Shown here: positions 34,434 through 43,111 of the stretch, piece after piece
How positions within the stretch are numbered: the first letter of the stretch is position 1
Layout of the letters: the number at the start of each line of letters is the position of its first letter
Translations under genes and position numbers: made by a program
Notes under the pieces: generated by a model
Seen by the model: the letters and a program-made list of their open reading frames with translations, nothing else
What the model was told of the DNA's origin: nothing
Databases searched by the model: none
NCBI RefSeq assembly: GCF_003058325.1
Contig: NZ_CP028843.1
Location: 3,021,001-3,085,000, forward strand
Reading direction: 5' to 3'
Length of the DNA: 64,000 bases
DNA from: Methylobacterium currus
Lineage (GTDB): Bacteria; Pseudomonadota; Alphaproteobacteria; Rhizobiales; Beijerinckiaceae

Positions 34434-34499
34434 CTCGCAAAACTCCCGCTCCGCCGACGTCGCCAGGGCGAGCAGCGGCGGTAACGGGAGTTTTGCGAG
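34434..34499. terminator. Large inverted repeat between fabI and pfp
   Basis: CTCGCAAAACTCCCG (34434-34448) and CGGGAGTTTTGCGAG (34485-34499) are perfect 15-bp complements around a 36-nt loop. CCGCCG and CGGCGG inside the loop can extend pairing. CTCCCG/CGGGAG flanked by AAAA on one side and TTTT on the other gives a terminator in both directions, although the loop is long. It starts 7 bp after the fabI stop. Confidence 0.65.
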
Positions 34500-34575
34500 A
34501 GACACTGGGATTCGGGGCTGGACCGGCGGGCCGTCCGGCCCAATGTGGACCTCGCGTCGTCATGCGGAGCCCACC

Positions 34576-35781
34576 ATGTCCACCCAGAAGATCGCCATGC
34601 TCACCGCCGGTGGCCTCGCCCCCTGCCTGTCGGCGGCGGTCGGCGGGCTGATCGCCCGCTACACCGACCTCGCGCCCGAGGCCGAGATCATCGGCTATCG
34701 CAGCGGCTACAAGGGCCTGCTGCTGGGCGACCACCTCCCCGTCACCCCGGAGGTGCGGGCTCAAGCCGAGGTGCTCCTGCGCCACGGCGGCTCCCCGCTC
34801 GGCAACAGCCGGATCAAGCTCACCAACGTCAAGGATTGCGTGAAGCGCGGCCTCGTCAAGGAGGGGCAGGACCCGCTGAAGGTGGCGGCCGAGCGGCTCG
34901 CCCACGATCGGATCACGATCCTGCACACGATCGGCGGCGACGACACCAACACCACGGCGGCCGATCTCGCGGCCTATCTGGAGGCGAACGGCTACCACCT
35001 GACGGTGGTCGGCCTGCCGAAGACCATCGACAACGACGTGGTGCCGATCCGCCAGACGCTGGGCGCCTGGACGGCGGCGGAGCAGGGCGCGATCTTCGCC
35101 GAGAACATCGTCAACGAGCAGAGCGCCAACCCGCGCATGCTGATCGTCCACGAGATCATGGGCCGCAAATGCGGCTGGCTCACCGCCGCGACGGCCCGGG
35201 CCTACCGCGAGCGCCTGGACCGCACCGCCTTCCTGCCGGAATTCGGGTGTGAGCGGGCGCACAAGGAGGTGGACGCGGTCTACCTGCCGGAGATGCCCCT
35301 CGACATCGAGCGGGAGGCCGCGCGGCTCAAAGAGCGGCTCGACGCCAAGGATTGCGTCACGGTGTTCTTGAGCGAGGGCGCCGGCCTCGACGAGATCGTG
35401 GCGGAGATCGAGGGCCGCGGCGAGGTGCTGGGCCGCGATCCGTTCGGCCACGTCAAGATCGACACCATCAATGTCGGCAAGTGGTTCGCCGATCGCTTCG
35501 CGCCGATGATCGGGGCGGAGAAGACCCTGGTCGTGAAGTCGGGCCATTTCTGCCGCTCGGCGGCGCCGAACCCGGCCGACCTGCGGCTGATCCAGGGCAT
35601 GGTCGACCTCGCGGTCGAGTGCGGCCTGAAGGGCGTCTCCGGCGTCATCGGCCACGACGAGGACCAGGGCGGCCGCCTGCGGGCGATCGAGTTCCCGCGC
35701 ATCCGCGGCGGAAAGGCCTTCGATCCGGCCGCGCCATGGTTCGCCGCGCTGCTGGACCAGATCGGGCAGGGCCGGCCGTAG
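34576..35781 (+). CDS. pfp: Pyrophosphate-type 6-phosphofructokinase
   Basis: Interconverts fructose 6-phosphate and fructose 1,6-bisphosphate. 401 residues. The phosphoryl-donor loop reads GGDD at 120-123, with D123 where ATP-dependent enzymes have Gly. K149 in PKTIDND (148-154) is the second PPi-type marker. These two residues predict pyrophosphate rather than ATP use. Such reversible enzymes are typical of methylotrophic and some other alphaproteobacteria (family knowledge). It starts at an ATG 76 bp after the large hairpin and is probably monocistronic. Confidence 0.9.
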   Translation: MSTQKIAMLTAGGLAPCLSAAVGGLIARYTDLAPEAEIIGYRSGYKGLLLGDHLPVTPEVRAQAEVLLRHGGSPLGNSRIKLTNVKDCVKRGLVKEGQDPLKVAAERLAHDRITILHTIGGDDTNTTAADLAAYLEANGYHLTVVGLPKTIDNDVVPIRQTLGAWTAAEQGAIFAENIVNEQSANPRMLIVHEIMGRKCGWLTAATARAYRERLDRTAFLPEFGCERAHKEVDAVYLPEMPLDIEREAARLKERLDAKDCVTVFLSEGAGLDEIVAEIEGRGEVLGRDPFGHVKIDTINVGKWFADRFAPMIGAEKTLVVKSGHFCRSAAPNPADLRLIQGMVDLAVECGLKGVSGVIGHDEDQGGRLRAIEFPRIRGGKAFDPAAPWFAALLDQIGQGRP

Positions 35782-35846
35782 CGCGCCGGGGTAAGAGGAG
35801 CCGGCGCCATCCTCCGGGGCCGGCATCCTATAACTCTAGGTCAGAA

Positions 35847-36080
35847 TCACGACCCCGTCGCGTCGAGGGCCGGAGTCGCGCGGCCGTCCTCCGCGACCGG
35901 ATTCCGGCGGAGGAAGGGCAGGACGTTTCCGCCGGTCTCGAAAGGCTCCGCCTCGGCCCGAACCCGCGGGTGCTCCGTTGTGAACGACATCCAGCGGACC
36001 ACCTTGCCGTCACCGTGGCGCGCCAGATGCCGCTCGACCCGCCTCCGCGCCCAGCGGGGCACGCTATCGCCGAACTTCAT
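35847..36080 (-). CDS. Small basic hypothetical protein
   Basis: 77 residues from the ATG at 36080, with an excellent GGGAGGGAAG ribosome binding site 4 nt upstream. An in-frame longer start at 36161 is less likely because it has no such site. The protein opens MKFGDSVPRWARRRVERHLARHG, basic and helical, and has no cysteines or membrane segment. I do not recognise the family. It lies convergent to pfp with 65 bp between stops. Confidence 0.6.
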   Translation of the reverse strand: MKFGDSVPRWARRRVERHLARHGDGKVVRWMSFTTEHPRVRAEAEPFETGGNVLPFLRRNPVAEDGRATPALDATGS

Positions 36081-36186
36081 GGGGCTTCCCTCCCTGCTCG
36101 TCCGCCACGCGACAGATGTCGCCTTGTGAACGAAACAGGGCCGCTCACCTCCTGTCATCACCCGTTTGGGTGAGGAACCGTCAACC

Positions 36187-37083
36187 TCAGGTTTTCAGCA
36201 CGATACAGGCGCCGCCGATCCCGCGGATGCGGCCGCACAGGGCCTCGGCGCTGGCGCGGGTCTCGGACGGGACGCGGATGCGGTAGAAGGCCCGCGTGCC
36301 GCGGTGGCGCAGCCGCGTGCCGATGATCATCGGGCGCACGTCGCCGAGGATCGCCGCGTAGCGGTCGCGGGCCCGGCCGAAGCTCGCCAGGGCGATCGAC
36401 TTCGAGAAATTGCCGGCGAGCTGGACACCCCAGGGCGCGAGCGCCGCCGCGGTCTCGGCGAAGAAGGTCTCGGTGCGCCCGCGGATGCGCAAGGCCGCCG
36501 TGACCTGCAGGCAGCGGGTGTCCTCGGGCTCGGAAAGGTCGCTCTTCGGCTCGGCCTTGGCGGCGGCGGCCCAGTCCTCGGCGCTGCGCCCGGTGATCGC
36601 CGCGACATAGGCGCGGGTCTCGGCCGGCAGGCCGCCGGTGCCGGCGAGCCAGGCGGAGACGCGGCCGGGCCCGCCATTATAGGCCGCCGCCGCGAGGCCG
36701 AGATTGCCGAAGCGCCCACGCAGGTCGATCAGGAACCGCGCCGCCGCCGGGATCGCCTGTTCGGGATCGAACGGATCGGCGAGGCCGCGCTCCTGCGCCG
36801 TGCCGGGCATGAACTGCGCCACGCCCTGCGCGCCGGCCCGGCTGACGACGCTGGGTCGGAAGCTGCTCTCGCGCCAGATCAGCCGGGTCAGGAAGGCGAC
36901 CGGCAACCCCTTGGACTTGGCCGCGCCCTCGATCAGCCGGCACAGGGCCTGCTCTACCGTCTCCTCCCTGCTCTCGGCGGCGGAGGCGGCCGGCGCGGGC
37001 GCCGCGGGGGCGGCATAGGCCCTGGCCGCTAGCGCCGGGACGGCGAGGGTCAGGACGAGGAGGAGAAGGACGAGGCGGGTCAC
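36187..37083 (-). CDS. Lytic transglycosylase (SLT family)
   Basis: Periplasmic muramidase-like enzyme that cleaves peptidoglycan. 298 residues from a GTG at 37083. The signal peptide (LVLLLLVLTLAVPALA) is followed by an Ala/Pro-rich linker to about 38. The SLT domain spans roughly 44-160, with the catalytic glutamate E72 in IWRESSF, GVAQFMPGTA and AYNGGPGRV. The C-terminal ~80 residues form a SPOR-like or amidase-associated domain with conserved Cys residues. It is divergent from the methyltransferase gene across a 17-bp tandem repeat array. Confidence 0.88.
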   Translation of the reverse strand: MTRLVLLLLVLTLAVPALAARAYAAPAAPAPAASAAESREETVEQALCRLIEGAAKSKGLPVAFLTRLIWRESSFRPSVVSRAGAQGVAQFMPGTAQERGLADPFDPEQAIPAAARFLIDLRGRFGNLGLAAAAYNGGPGRVSAWLAGTGGLPAETRAYVAAITGRSAEDWAAAAKAEPKSDLSEPEDTRCLQVTAALRIRGRTETFFAETAAALAPWGVQLAGNFSKSIALASFGRARDRYAAILGDVRPMIIGTRLRHRGTRAFYRIRVPSETRASAEALCGRIRGIGGACIVLKT

Positions 37084-37160
37084 GCCTGCACCTTTACCGG
37101 ATTTCCTGACCAATTCGGCAAGGGGCGATCGTCGCGGAGGTGTTTCGGGTGCCCATGGCA

Positions 37161-37223
37161 GGGACTCTCGCGGAGAAGGGACTTTTGCGGAGAAGGGACT
37201 CTTGCGGGAAAGGGCTCCTGCGG
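37161..37223 (+). repeat. 17-bp tandem repeats in a divergent promoter region
   Basis: Three units begin at 37161, 37178 and 37195 (GGGACTCTCGCGGAGAA, GGGACTTTTGCGGAGAA, GGGACTCTTGCGGGAAA). A partial fourth starts at 37212. The period is exactly 17 bp. The array lies between the divergent lytic transglycosylase and methyltransferase genes. Confidence 0.88.
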
Positions 37224-37280
37224 TGACTCGTGTCGCTGAGGCCCTGGCGCCGGGGGCGGGTCCGCGCCATCTAGCGGGCG

Positions 37281-38162
37281 ATGTCCTCGCCGCTCCTGTT
37301 CGACTCCGCCCTGATCCGCAAGCGCCTCGCCCGCGCCCGCCGCGCCGGCTTCGCCGACTTCCTGGTCGCGCGGGCGGTCGACGATCTGTCGGACCGTCTC
37401 GGCGCGGTGCTGCGGGAATTTCCCCAGGCCCTCGACCTCGCCACCCCGGTGCCGGCGGCGGCGACCTGGCTGCGGCTCAGCGGCCGGGCCGGCGCCGTCA
37501 CGCGTCTCGCCCCCGTTCCCGAGCCGGGCAGCCCCGGCCTTGCGATCGCGGCCGGCGACCCCGAGGCGCTGCCCTTCGCGGATCGGAGCTTCGACCTCGC
37601 GGTGTCGCTGCTCGCGCTCCAGCACGCCAACGACCTGCCGGGCGCACTGGTCCAGGTCCGCCGGGCGCTGAAGCCGGACGGGTTGTTCGTCGGCTGCCTG
37701 CTCGGCGGCCGCACGCTGACGGAGCTGCGCCAGGTCCTCGCCCAGGCCGAGAGCGAGGTCGAGGGGGGCTTGAGCCCGCGGGTGGCGCCCTTCGCGGAGG
37801 TGCGCGACCTCGGCGGGCTCCTGCAGCGCGCCGGCTTCGCCCTGCCGGTGACCGATGTCGAGACCGTGACGGTGCGCTACGGCGATCCCTTCGTGCTGAT
37901 GCGCGACCTGCGCGCCATGGGGCTCACCAACGCCCTGCGGGAGCGCCGCGGCCGCCTGCGCCGCGAGACCCTGATGCGGGCTGCCGCCCTCTACGCCGAG
38001 CGCTTCGCCGATCCGGACGGGCGCCTGCGCGCGACCTTCGAGCTGATCTGGCTCTCGGGCTGGGTGCCGCACGAGAGCCAGCAGAAGCCGCTGCGGCCGG
38101 GCAGTGCCCAGGCGCGGCTGGCCGACGCCCTCGGCACCGTCGAACGCAAGGAGCCGTCATGA
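37281..38162 (+). CDS. NDUFAF5-like methyltransferase/hydroxylase
   Basis: 293 residues. Its start (LLFDSALIRKRLARARR) and later SFDLAVSLLALQHANDLPGALVQVRRALKPDGLF stretch match the NDUFAF5 (C20orf7) group, which hydroxylates an arginine during respiratory complex I assembly in mitochondria. The class I methyltransferase fold is intact, but the SAM-binding glycine motif is weak (DLATPVPAAATWLRL), as in that family. A role in complex I assembly is inferred from this family only. Its stop overlaps the next gene start (ATGA), so the two are coupled. Confidence 0.72.
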   Translation: MSSPLLFDSALIRKRLARARRAGFADFLVARAVDDLSDRLGAVLREFPQALDLATPVPAAATWLRLSGRAGAVTRLAPVPEPGSPGLAIAAGDPEALPFADRSFDLAVSLLALQHANDLPGALVQVRRALKPDGLFVGCLLGGRTLTELRQVLAQAESEVEGGLSPRVAPFAEVRDLGGLLQRAGFALPVTDVETVTVRYGDPFVLMRDLRAMGLTNALRERRGRLRRETLMRAAALYAERFADPDGRLRATFELIWLSGWVPHESQQKPLRPGSAQARLADALGTVERKEPS

Positions 38163-38512
38163 CGGACCACCCGATCACGATCACGCCGAACCCGCACCGT
38201 ATCCGCGTGATGCTTGGCGGCACAATCGTCGCCGAGACCACCCGGGCGCTCACCCTGCGCGAGGGCAGCCTGGCCCCGGTGCAGTACATCCCGCGGGAGG
38301 ATGCCGAGATGGACCTCTTCGCGCGCACCGAGCACCGCACGCATTGCCCGCACAAGGGCGATGCGAGCTACTACTCGCTCACGGCAGGCGGGGTCGAGCG
38401 GGCGAATGCGGTGTGGAGCTACGAGGCGCCGTTTCCCGCGGTGGCGGCGATCAAGGAGTACCTGGCATTCTACCCGAGCAAGGTCGACGCGATCGAGGAG
38501 TTCAGGGACTGA
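38159..38512 (+). CDS. DUF427-domain protein
   Basis: 117 residues. The core matches DUF427: a beta-rich domain with VAETTRALTLREG, YIPREDAEMDLF, THCPHKGDASYYSL and AVWSYEAPFP segments. The function of the domain is unknown. The start overlaps the stop of the NDUFAF5-like gene (ATGA), so translation is coupled. It is convergent with mutT, with 3 bp between the stops. Confidence 0.82.
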   Translation: MTDHPITITPNPHRIRVMLGGTIVAETTRALTLREGSLAPVQYIPREDAEMDLFARTEHRTHCPHKGDASYYSLTAGGVERANAVWSYEAPFPAVAAIKEYLAFYPSKVDAIEEFRD

Positions 38513-38515
38513 GCG

Positions 38516-38932
38516 TCACGGCCCCAGCAGGTCGACGATCGCCGGCAGCAGCGGCAGGTCCGCCGGGGGCATCGGGTAGCTCGCGAGGTCGCGCGGGCGC
38601 ACCCATTTGAGCGCCTGCCCCTCCTGCGACTGCACGAACCCCTCCCAGCGCCGGCAGACATAGAGCGGCATCAGGAGGTGGAAGCTCTCATAGGCGTGGC
38701 TGGCGAAGCTGAGAGGCGCCAGGCAATCGGCCTTCACGGCGATACCGAGCTCTTCCGCGAGCTCGCGGATCAGCGTCTCCTCCGGCCGCTCGCCGGGTTC
38801 GATCTTGCCGCCCGGGAACTCCCACAGGCCGGCGAGCTGCTTGCCGGGCGGGCGCTGTGCCAGGAGCACGCGCCCGTCCGTGTCGACGAGGGCGACCGCC
38901 ACCACGAGGAGGAGCTTGAGAGGATCTGCCAT
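38516..38932 (-). CDS. mutT: 8-oxo-dGTP diphosphatase MutT
   Basis: Removes oxidised dGTP from the nucleotide pool and so prevents A:T to C:G transversions. 138 residues. The N-terminal VVAVALVDTDGRVLLAQRPPGKQLAGLWEFPGG is the MutT signature. The Nudix box runs from G41 to I64 with all key glutamates. It is 39 bp downstream of the SIMPL gene in the operon argJ-SIMPL-mutT, an order that is partly conserved in alphaproteobacteria (argJ-mutT). The annotation is secure. Confidence 0.93.
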   Translation of the reverse strand: MADPLKLLLVVAVALVDTDGRVLLAQRPPGKQLAGLWEFPGGKIEPGERPEETLIRELAEELGIAVKADCLAPLSFASHAYESFHLLMPLYVCRRWEGFVQSQEGQALKWVRPRDLASYPMPPADLPLLPAIVDLLGP

Positions 38933-38971
38933 GCGGGGGCGGCTCGCCTGAAAGGGGGGAGGTCGCGCCCG

Positions 38972-39679
38972 TCAGGGCGCGATCGTGTACGTGACCTCGA
39001 CGGCGGCCTCGACCGTGAGCGTGCCGGGCTCGACCGGCACGGCGAGGCCGCCGGGGGCGGCCTTGGCGGCGAAGGCGCGGGCGTGCACCGGCGCCGGCGC
39101 GCCCTCCCGCGGCGGCGAGACGATGCTCTCGAGGCGGCCGAGGCGGGTGCCCGCCGCCTCCGCCAGGGTCTCGGCCTGGCGACGGGCGTCCCGCACCGCG
39201 TCGGCCCGGACGGCATTCTCCGTCTGGCCGGGATCCGACAGCCCGAAGGCAACGCCGCCGATCCGGTTGGCCCCGCCGTCGAGCAGGCGGCGCATCAGGG
39301 CGCCGAGGCGCTTGAGATCGCGCACCCGCACCGAGACCGCGTTGGTGGCCTGGTAGCCGTCGGGAACGTCCCGCATCTGCCCGCCGGGATCGCGCACGGT
39401 CTTGCTGGCGGGACGCAGGGACACCGAGGCCGTGGCGAGGTCGGGACCCACGATGCCGAACTCGCCGGCGAGGTCCACCACCTTGCGGGTGGCGGCCGAG
39501 TTCTGGTCGAGGGAAGCGGCCGGATTCGGGCCGCGGCTCTCCACCGCGACCTCCACGGTGGCGAAGTCCGGCGCCACCTCCCGGCTCGCCCGGCCGACGA
39601 CGCTGATCCGGCCGGGCGCCTCCTCGGCGAGGGCAGGCGCCGCCAGCACGAGCGCCAGAAGGATCGCGACCGCCCTCAC
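38972..39679 (-). CDS. SIMPL (DUF541) domain periplasmic protein
   Basis: 235 residues from a GTG that overlaps the argJ stop (GTGA). The signal peptide ([16 protein letters not shown]) is cut near residue 18. The SIMPL domain runs to the C-terminus: [26 protein letters not shown], then the [22 protein letters not shown] stretch, ending [13 protein letters not shown]. Proteins of this family localise to the periplasm and some protect against oxidative stress; the role here is not known. It is coupled to argJ by the overlap. Confidence 0.85.
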   Translation of the reverse strand: MRAVAILLALVLAAPALAEEAPGRISVVGRASREVAPDFATVEVAVESRGPNPAASLDQNSAATRKVVDLAGEFGIVGPDLATASVSLRPASKTVRDPGGQMRDVPDGYQATNAVSVRVRDLKRLGALMRRLLDGGANRIGGVAFGLSDPGQTENAVRADAVRDARRQAETLAEAAGTRLGRLESIVSPPREGAPAPVHARAFAAKAAPGGLAVPVEPGTLTVEAAVEVTYTIAP

Positions 39680-40917
39680 GAGCGGTAATCCCCGTTGATC
39701 TCGACATAGGCCTTGGTGAGGTCGCAGGTCCAGACCCGGGCGGCGCCGGCCCCGAGACCCAGATCGACCCGGATCGTCACCTCGTCGCCGCGCATCGCCG
39801 CCGAGGCCGCCTCCTCGTCGTAGCCGGCATCGCGGGCGCCCTCGACGGCGACGCGCACGTCGCCAAACCAGATTGCCAGCCGGTCGCGGTCGGCGGGCTC
39901 GCCGGCCTTGCCGACCGCCATCACCACGCGGCCCCAATTGGCGTCCTCGCCCGCCACCGCGGTCTTCACCAGCGGCGAGTTGGCGATCGACATCGCGATC
40001 CGGTGGGCGGAGGCATCGTCGGTCGCGCCCCCGACCTCGACGGTGACGAACTTGCGCGCGCCCTCGCCGTCGCGGGCCACGAGCTGGGCCAGCTCGATCA
40101 GGAGGTCGTCGAGTCCTTGCGCGAACTCGGCCAGGGCCGGATCCTCCACGGACGCGACCGGGGCGTTGCCGGCCTTGGCGGTGGCGAACAGCATCAGGGT
40201 GTCGGAGGTCGAGGTGTCGCCGTCGACCGTGCAGCAATTGAAGCTCTTGGCGACGCCGCGAGTAAGCAGCGCCTGCAGCACCCCGGCCGGAAGGTCGGCA
40301 TCGGTGAACACGAAGGACAACATCGTCGCCATGTCGGGGGCGATCATGCCGGCACCCTTGGCGATGCCGTTGATCGTCACCTCGGCCCCGCCGAGCCGCA
40401 CCCGGCGGGTGGCGAGCTTCGGGAAGGTGTCGGTGGTCATGATGGCGCGGGCGGCTTCGGCCCAGCGCTCGGCGTCGGGGCCGGTGCGGCCGGCGCAGTC
40501 GGCCAGCACGCCGTCGAACTTGGTGGCGTCGAGCGGCTCGCCGATCACGCCGGTCGAGGCGATGAAGACCTCGCCGGGTGCGCAATCCGCCGCCTTGCCG
40601 GCGATCTCGGCGGTGAGGCGCACCGATTCGCGGCCCTTGAGACCCGTGAAGGCGTTGGCGTTGCCGGAATTGACCACCAGCGCCCGGGCCGATTGCCCGC
40701 CGCGCAGGGTCTCGCGGCACCAATCGACCGCCGCCGAAGGGCATTTCGAGCGGGTGAAGACGCCGGCGGCCCGGGTGCCGGGATCGAGCAGGACCAGCAG
40801 CACGTCGGTGCGGCCGCGGTAGCGGATGCCGGCCTGCGCGGTGGCGAGGCGCACGCCGGCGATCGGCGGCAGGGCGGGCTGGTGCTTGGGCGCGAGCGGC
40901 GAGACGGGGTGAGACAT
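39676..40917 (-). CDS. argJ: Bifunctional ornithine acetyltransferase / N-acetylglutamate synthase
   Basis: Arginine synthesis: transfers acetyl from N-acetylornithine to glutamate. 413 residues from ATG 40917, with GGAG before it. The enzyme self-cleaves before a catalytic threonine; here that is T198 in PDMATML, so the alpha and beta chains would join at A197/T198. The [15 protein letters not shown] segment and [14 protein letters not shown]-terminus are conserved. It is first of a leftward operon with the SIMPL gene and mutT. Confidence 0.95.
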   Translation of the reverse strand: MSHPVSPLAPKHQPALPPIAGVRLATAQAGIRYRGRTDVLLVLLDPGTRAAGVFTRSKCPSAAVDWCRETLRGGQSARALVVNSGNANAFTGLKGRESVRLTAEIAGKAADCAPGEVFIASTGVIGEPLDATKFDGVLADCAGRTGPDAERWAEAARAIMTTDTFPKLATRRVRLGGAEVTINGIAKGAGMIAPDMATMLSFVFTDADLPAGVLQALLTRGVAKSFNCCTVDGDTSTSDTLMLFATAKAGNAPVASVEDPALAEFAQGLDDLLIELAQLVARDGEGARKFVTVEVGGATDDASAHRIAMSIANSPLVKTAVAGEDANWGRVVMAVGKAGEPADRDRLAIWFGDVRVAVEGARDAGYDEEAASAAMRGDEVTIRVDLGLGAGAARVWTCDLTKAYVEINGDYRS

Positions 40918-41242
40918 GCGGGGCTCCGGTCCGCCGACGCCTCGTCGTCCGCGTCGGCGCCGCGGTGTTGCCCCGTCAAGGCGCCCTGCGTCAACCGCGC
41001 CGGAGCCTCGACCGCAACACCGGTTGCATTGGCAGTTGTGCATGTTCGGGTTGAAGAGCCGGCGTCATCGCGCTCGCGCCAACCGCACGCTCGAAGCGGA
41101 GACGATGAAAGGCGTTTTTCGCCAAACGGCTGACGCAGGGGCGAGACGGAGTTTCCTTATCTAGAGTTGCAGATTATTATCTAGAGGATCAGGCTCGGAG
41201 GGCGCGGTCGCGCGCCCCCGTCCGCCGTCCGGAGGTTCCCGT
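40918..41242. other. Divergent intergenic region between argJ and the LysR gene
   Basis: 325 bp without a credible gene. The DNA next to the LysR gene (about 41145-41190) is clearly A+T richer than the surroundings and contains a 20-bp-spaced direct repeat, listed separately. Elsewhere I see no clear promoter. Confidence 0.5.
41157..41186 (+). promoter_or_regulatory. Direct repeat TTATCTAGAG x2, two helical turns apart
   Basis: TTATCTAGAG occurs at 41157-41166 and again at 41177-41186, exactly 20 bp apart, so both copies face the same side of the helix. The stretch is A+T rich within very GC-rich DNA and lies 56-86 bp before the LysR start. It is a strong candidate regulator-binding region, possibly for the LysR protein itself. 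Confidence 0.55.
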
Positions 41243-42220
41243 TTGGCCCACCCGCAAGTCCTTCGTGACATGGCGCTCTTCGTCGAGGTCGCGAAACGGA
41301 AGAGCTTCAGCCAGGCCGCTGTGGCCCTCGACGTGCCGATCTCCTCCCTCTCCCGGCGCATCACCCAGTTCGAGACCTCGATCGGCCTGCGCCTGCTCGA
41401 CCGCACCACCCGCAAGCTGGTGCTGACCCCGCACGGCGAGGCCTATTACGAGCAGGCGACGCGCCTGGTGGAAGAGGCGCAGCGCACCTTCGACGAGCTG
41501 ATCGCCCAGGCGAGGGGGCCGAGCGGCCTTCTCAAGATCGCGGCGCCGCCCGATCCGTGGGTGGTGCATCATCTCTCGGCCATCGCGGGGGAATATGCGC
41601 GGCTTTACGCGCAGGTGCGGGTGCATCTCGATCTCTGGCCCCATCTCGTCGACCTTGCCCAGGAGGGCTACGACCTGGCGCTCGCCGTCGGGGCGCCGCG
41701 GGAGACTTCGATGATCACCCGCAAGGTGGCGCAGCTCGAGAACGGCCTGTTCGCCGCCCCCGATTACCTCGACCGGGCCGGGCGGCCGGAGCGTCCGGCC
41801 GATCTCGCGAGGCACCAGGCCACGATGGTCGGCGTCCCCTCCGCGTCGAGCACGGCCGCGGCGAGCACCTGGCCGCTGGAGCGGGGCGAGGAGATGGTCT
41901 CGGCGCCGATCGGCCGCGCCATCTCCAGCAACAGCCAGGGCATGGCCCGTCGCCTGGCCCTCGCGGGGCACGGCATCGGCCTCCTGCAGGCGATCGACGT
42001 CGAGTCCGACGTGGAGTGCGGCCGCCTGGAGCGGGTGCTGCCCGAGTGGCAGGGCCTGCCGAGCCCGGTCTACATCGTCACGACCTCGCGGCTCTTGCCG
42101 GCCAAGACCCGCAGCTTCATCGCCTTCGCGTCGCGACAGCTCGCCGAGCAGCTGGCTCCCCGCGGCGTCACCCTGGACGAAGCCGAGCTCACTGCCCTGT
42201 ACGACCTGCAGGAGGCGTGA
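41243..42220 (+). CDS. LysR-family transcriptional regulator
   Basis: 325 residues. The start is TTG at 41243: GGAGG at 41231-41235 lies 7 nt upstream, and the next ATG (41270) would cut into the helix-turn-helix. The DNA-binding domain is about 3-62 (MALFVEVAKRKSFSQAAVAL, then ISSLSRRITQFETSIGLRLLDR). The effector domain follows and ends with ARRLALAGHGIGLLQ near residue 235-249. The effector is unknown. Its stop is overlapped by a possible GTG start of the phosphopantetheinyl transferase frame, suggesting co-expression. Confidence 0.88.
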   Translation: MAHPQVLRDMALFVEVAKRKSFSQAAVALDVPISSLSRRITQFETSIGLRLLDRTTRKLVLTPHGEAYYEQATRLVEEAQRTFDELIAQARGPSGLLKIAAPPDPWVVHHLSAIAGEYARLYAQVRVHLDLWPHLVDLAQEGYDLALAVGAPRETSMITRKVAQLENGLFAAPDYLDRAGRPERPADLARHQATMVGVPSASSTAAASTWPLERGEEMVSAPIGRAISSNSQGMARRLALAGHGIGLLQAIDVESDVECGRLERVLPEWQGLPSPVYIVTTSRLLPAKTRSFIAFASRQLAEQLAPRGVTLDEAELTALYDLQEA

Positions 42221-42267
42221 CGCGCCCCGTCCGCCGGTGCATTAGCTCGGGTGGGCGGGGCAGCGGC

Positions 42268-42951
42268 GTGACGGCACTCTCGGATCTCATCTTCACGGGC
42301 GGGGCACTGGCGGTGGCGGTCCCGGCCGATGCGGCGGCGGCCCTGCCGGCGGAGCGGCTGATCCTGCCGCCGGACGAGGAGGCGCGCATCGCCCGCTTCC
42401 GGCAGGCACAGGACCGTCACGAGCGGGCGGCGGCGCACGGGCTGCTGCGCCACCTGCTCGGGTCCTGGCTCGGCCGCGACCCAGGCGCGATCGTCCTCGA
42501 GCGGGACGCGGGCGGCCGGCCGTTCCTGCCCGGCACGCCCGACCTCGACTTCAATCTGAGCCACGGTGGCGGCTGGATCGCGGTCGGGCTGTCGACCTCG
42601 GGCCGGATCGGCGTCGATGTCGAGGGCGCCGCCCGGCCGGTCGATTGGGACGGCGTGGCGCCGATCTTCCTGCACCCGGCCGAACTCGCCACCTATCGCG
42701 GCCTGCCGGCCGGGGCGCGGCCGCGGCGGGCGCTGGAATTCTGGTCGGTCAAGGAGGCGTGCCTGAAGGCGACCGGCGAGGGCCTCGTCGCCGAGCCCCG
42801 CTCGGTCTGCCTGACGCAGGACGGGGCGGCTTGGCGCCTGGCGCGGGCCGGCTTGTCGCTGCTCGCGGCGTCGCGAGTCCTGCCGGACGGAGCGCGGTTC
42901 GCCTGGGCGGTGGAGGAGGGGGTGGAGGTGGCGGTCGTGGTGGCAGGCTGA
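42268..42951 (+). CDS. Sfp-type 4'-phosphopantetheinyl transferase
   Basis: Attaches phosphopantetheine from CoA to carrier proteins. 227 residues from a GTG at 42268; an in-frame GTG at 42217 overlapping the LysR stop would add 17 residues, but its ribosome binding site is too close. Motifs are FNLSHG (95-100), GVDVEG with Mg ligands D117 and E119, and WSVKEACLKATGEGL with E163. These define the Sfp/EntD type used for polyketide or non-ribosomal peptide carriers. No such synthase is in the window, so the client is unknown. Confidence 0.85.
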   Translation: MTALSDLIFTGGALAVAVPADAAAALPAERLILPPDEEARIARFRQAQDRHERAAAHGLLRHLLGSWLGRDPGAIVLERDAGGRPFLPGTPDLDFNLSHGGGWIAVGLSTSGRIGVDVEGAARPVDWDGVAPIFLHPAELATYRGLPAGARPRRALEFWSVKEACLKATGEGLVAEPRSVCLTQDGAAWRLARAGLSLLAASRVLPDGARFAWAVEEGVEVAVVVAG

Positions 42952-43042
42952 CCGGGAGGATCGGCAGATGCGTGACGCGGCAATCTCCCGTCTCGTCGGC
43001 AAAGACTGATCGAATCCGCATCGACGGACTTTTCGCCCTCCG

Positions 43043-43080
43043 GGTCGTTCCGGGCGCCGCTTCGCGGCTCCGGAATGACC
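43043..43080. repeat. REP-like palindrome
   Basis: GGTCGTTCCGG (43043-43053) and CCGGAATGACC (43070-43080) form an imperfect inverted repeat with one G-T wobble, around the loop GCGCCGCTTCGCGGCT, which itself can fold. It sits between the convergent phosphopantetheinyl transferase and rpoH genes and resembles genome-wide extragenic palindromes. Confidence 0.6.
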
Positions 43081-43111
43081 TGGAGGTCGTGACGTCGTCC
43101 GGAGGGAACCT

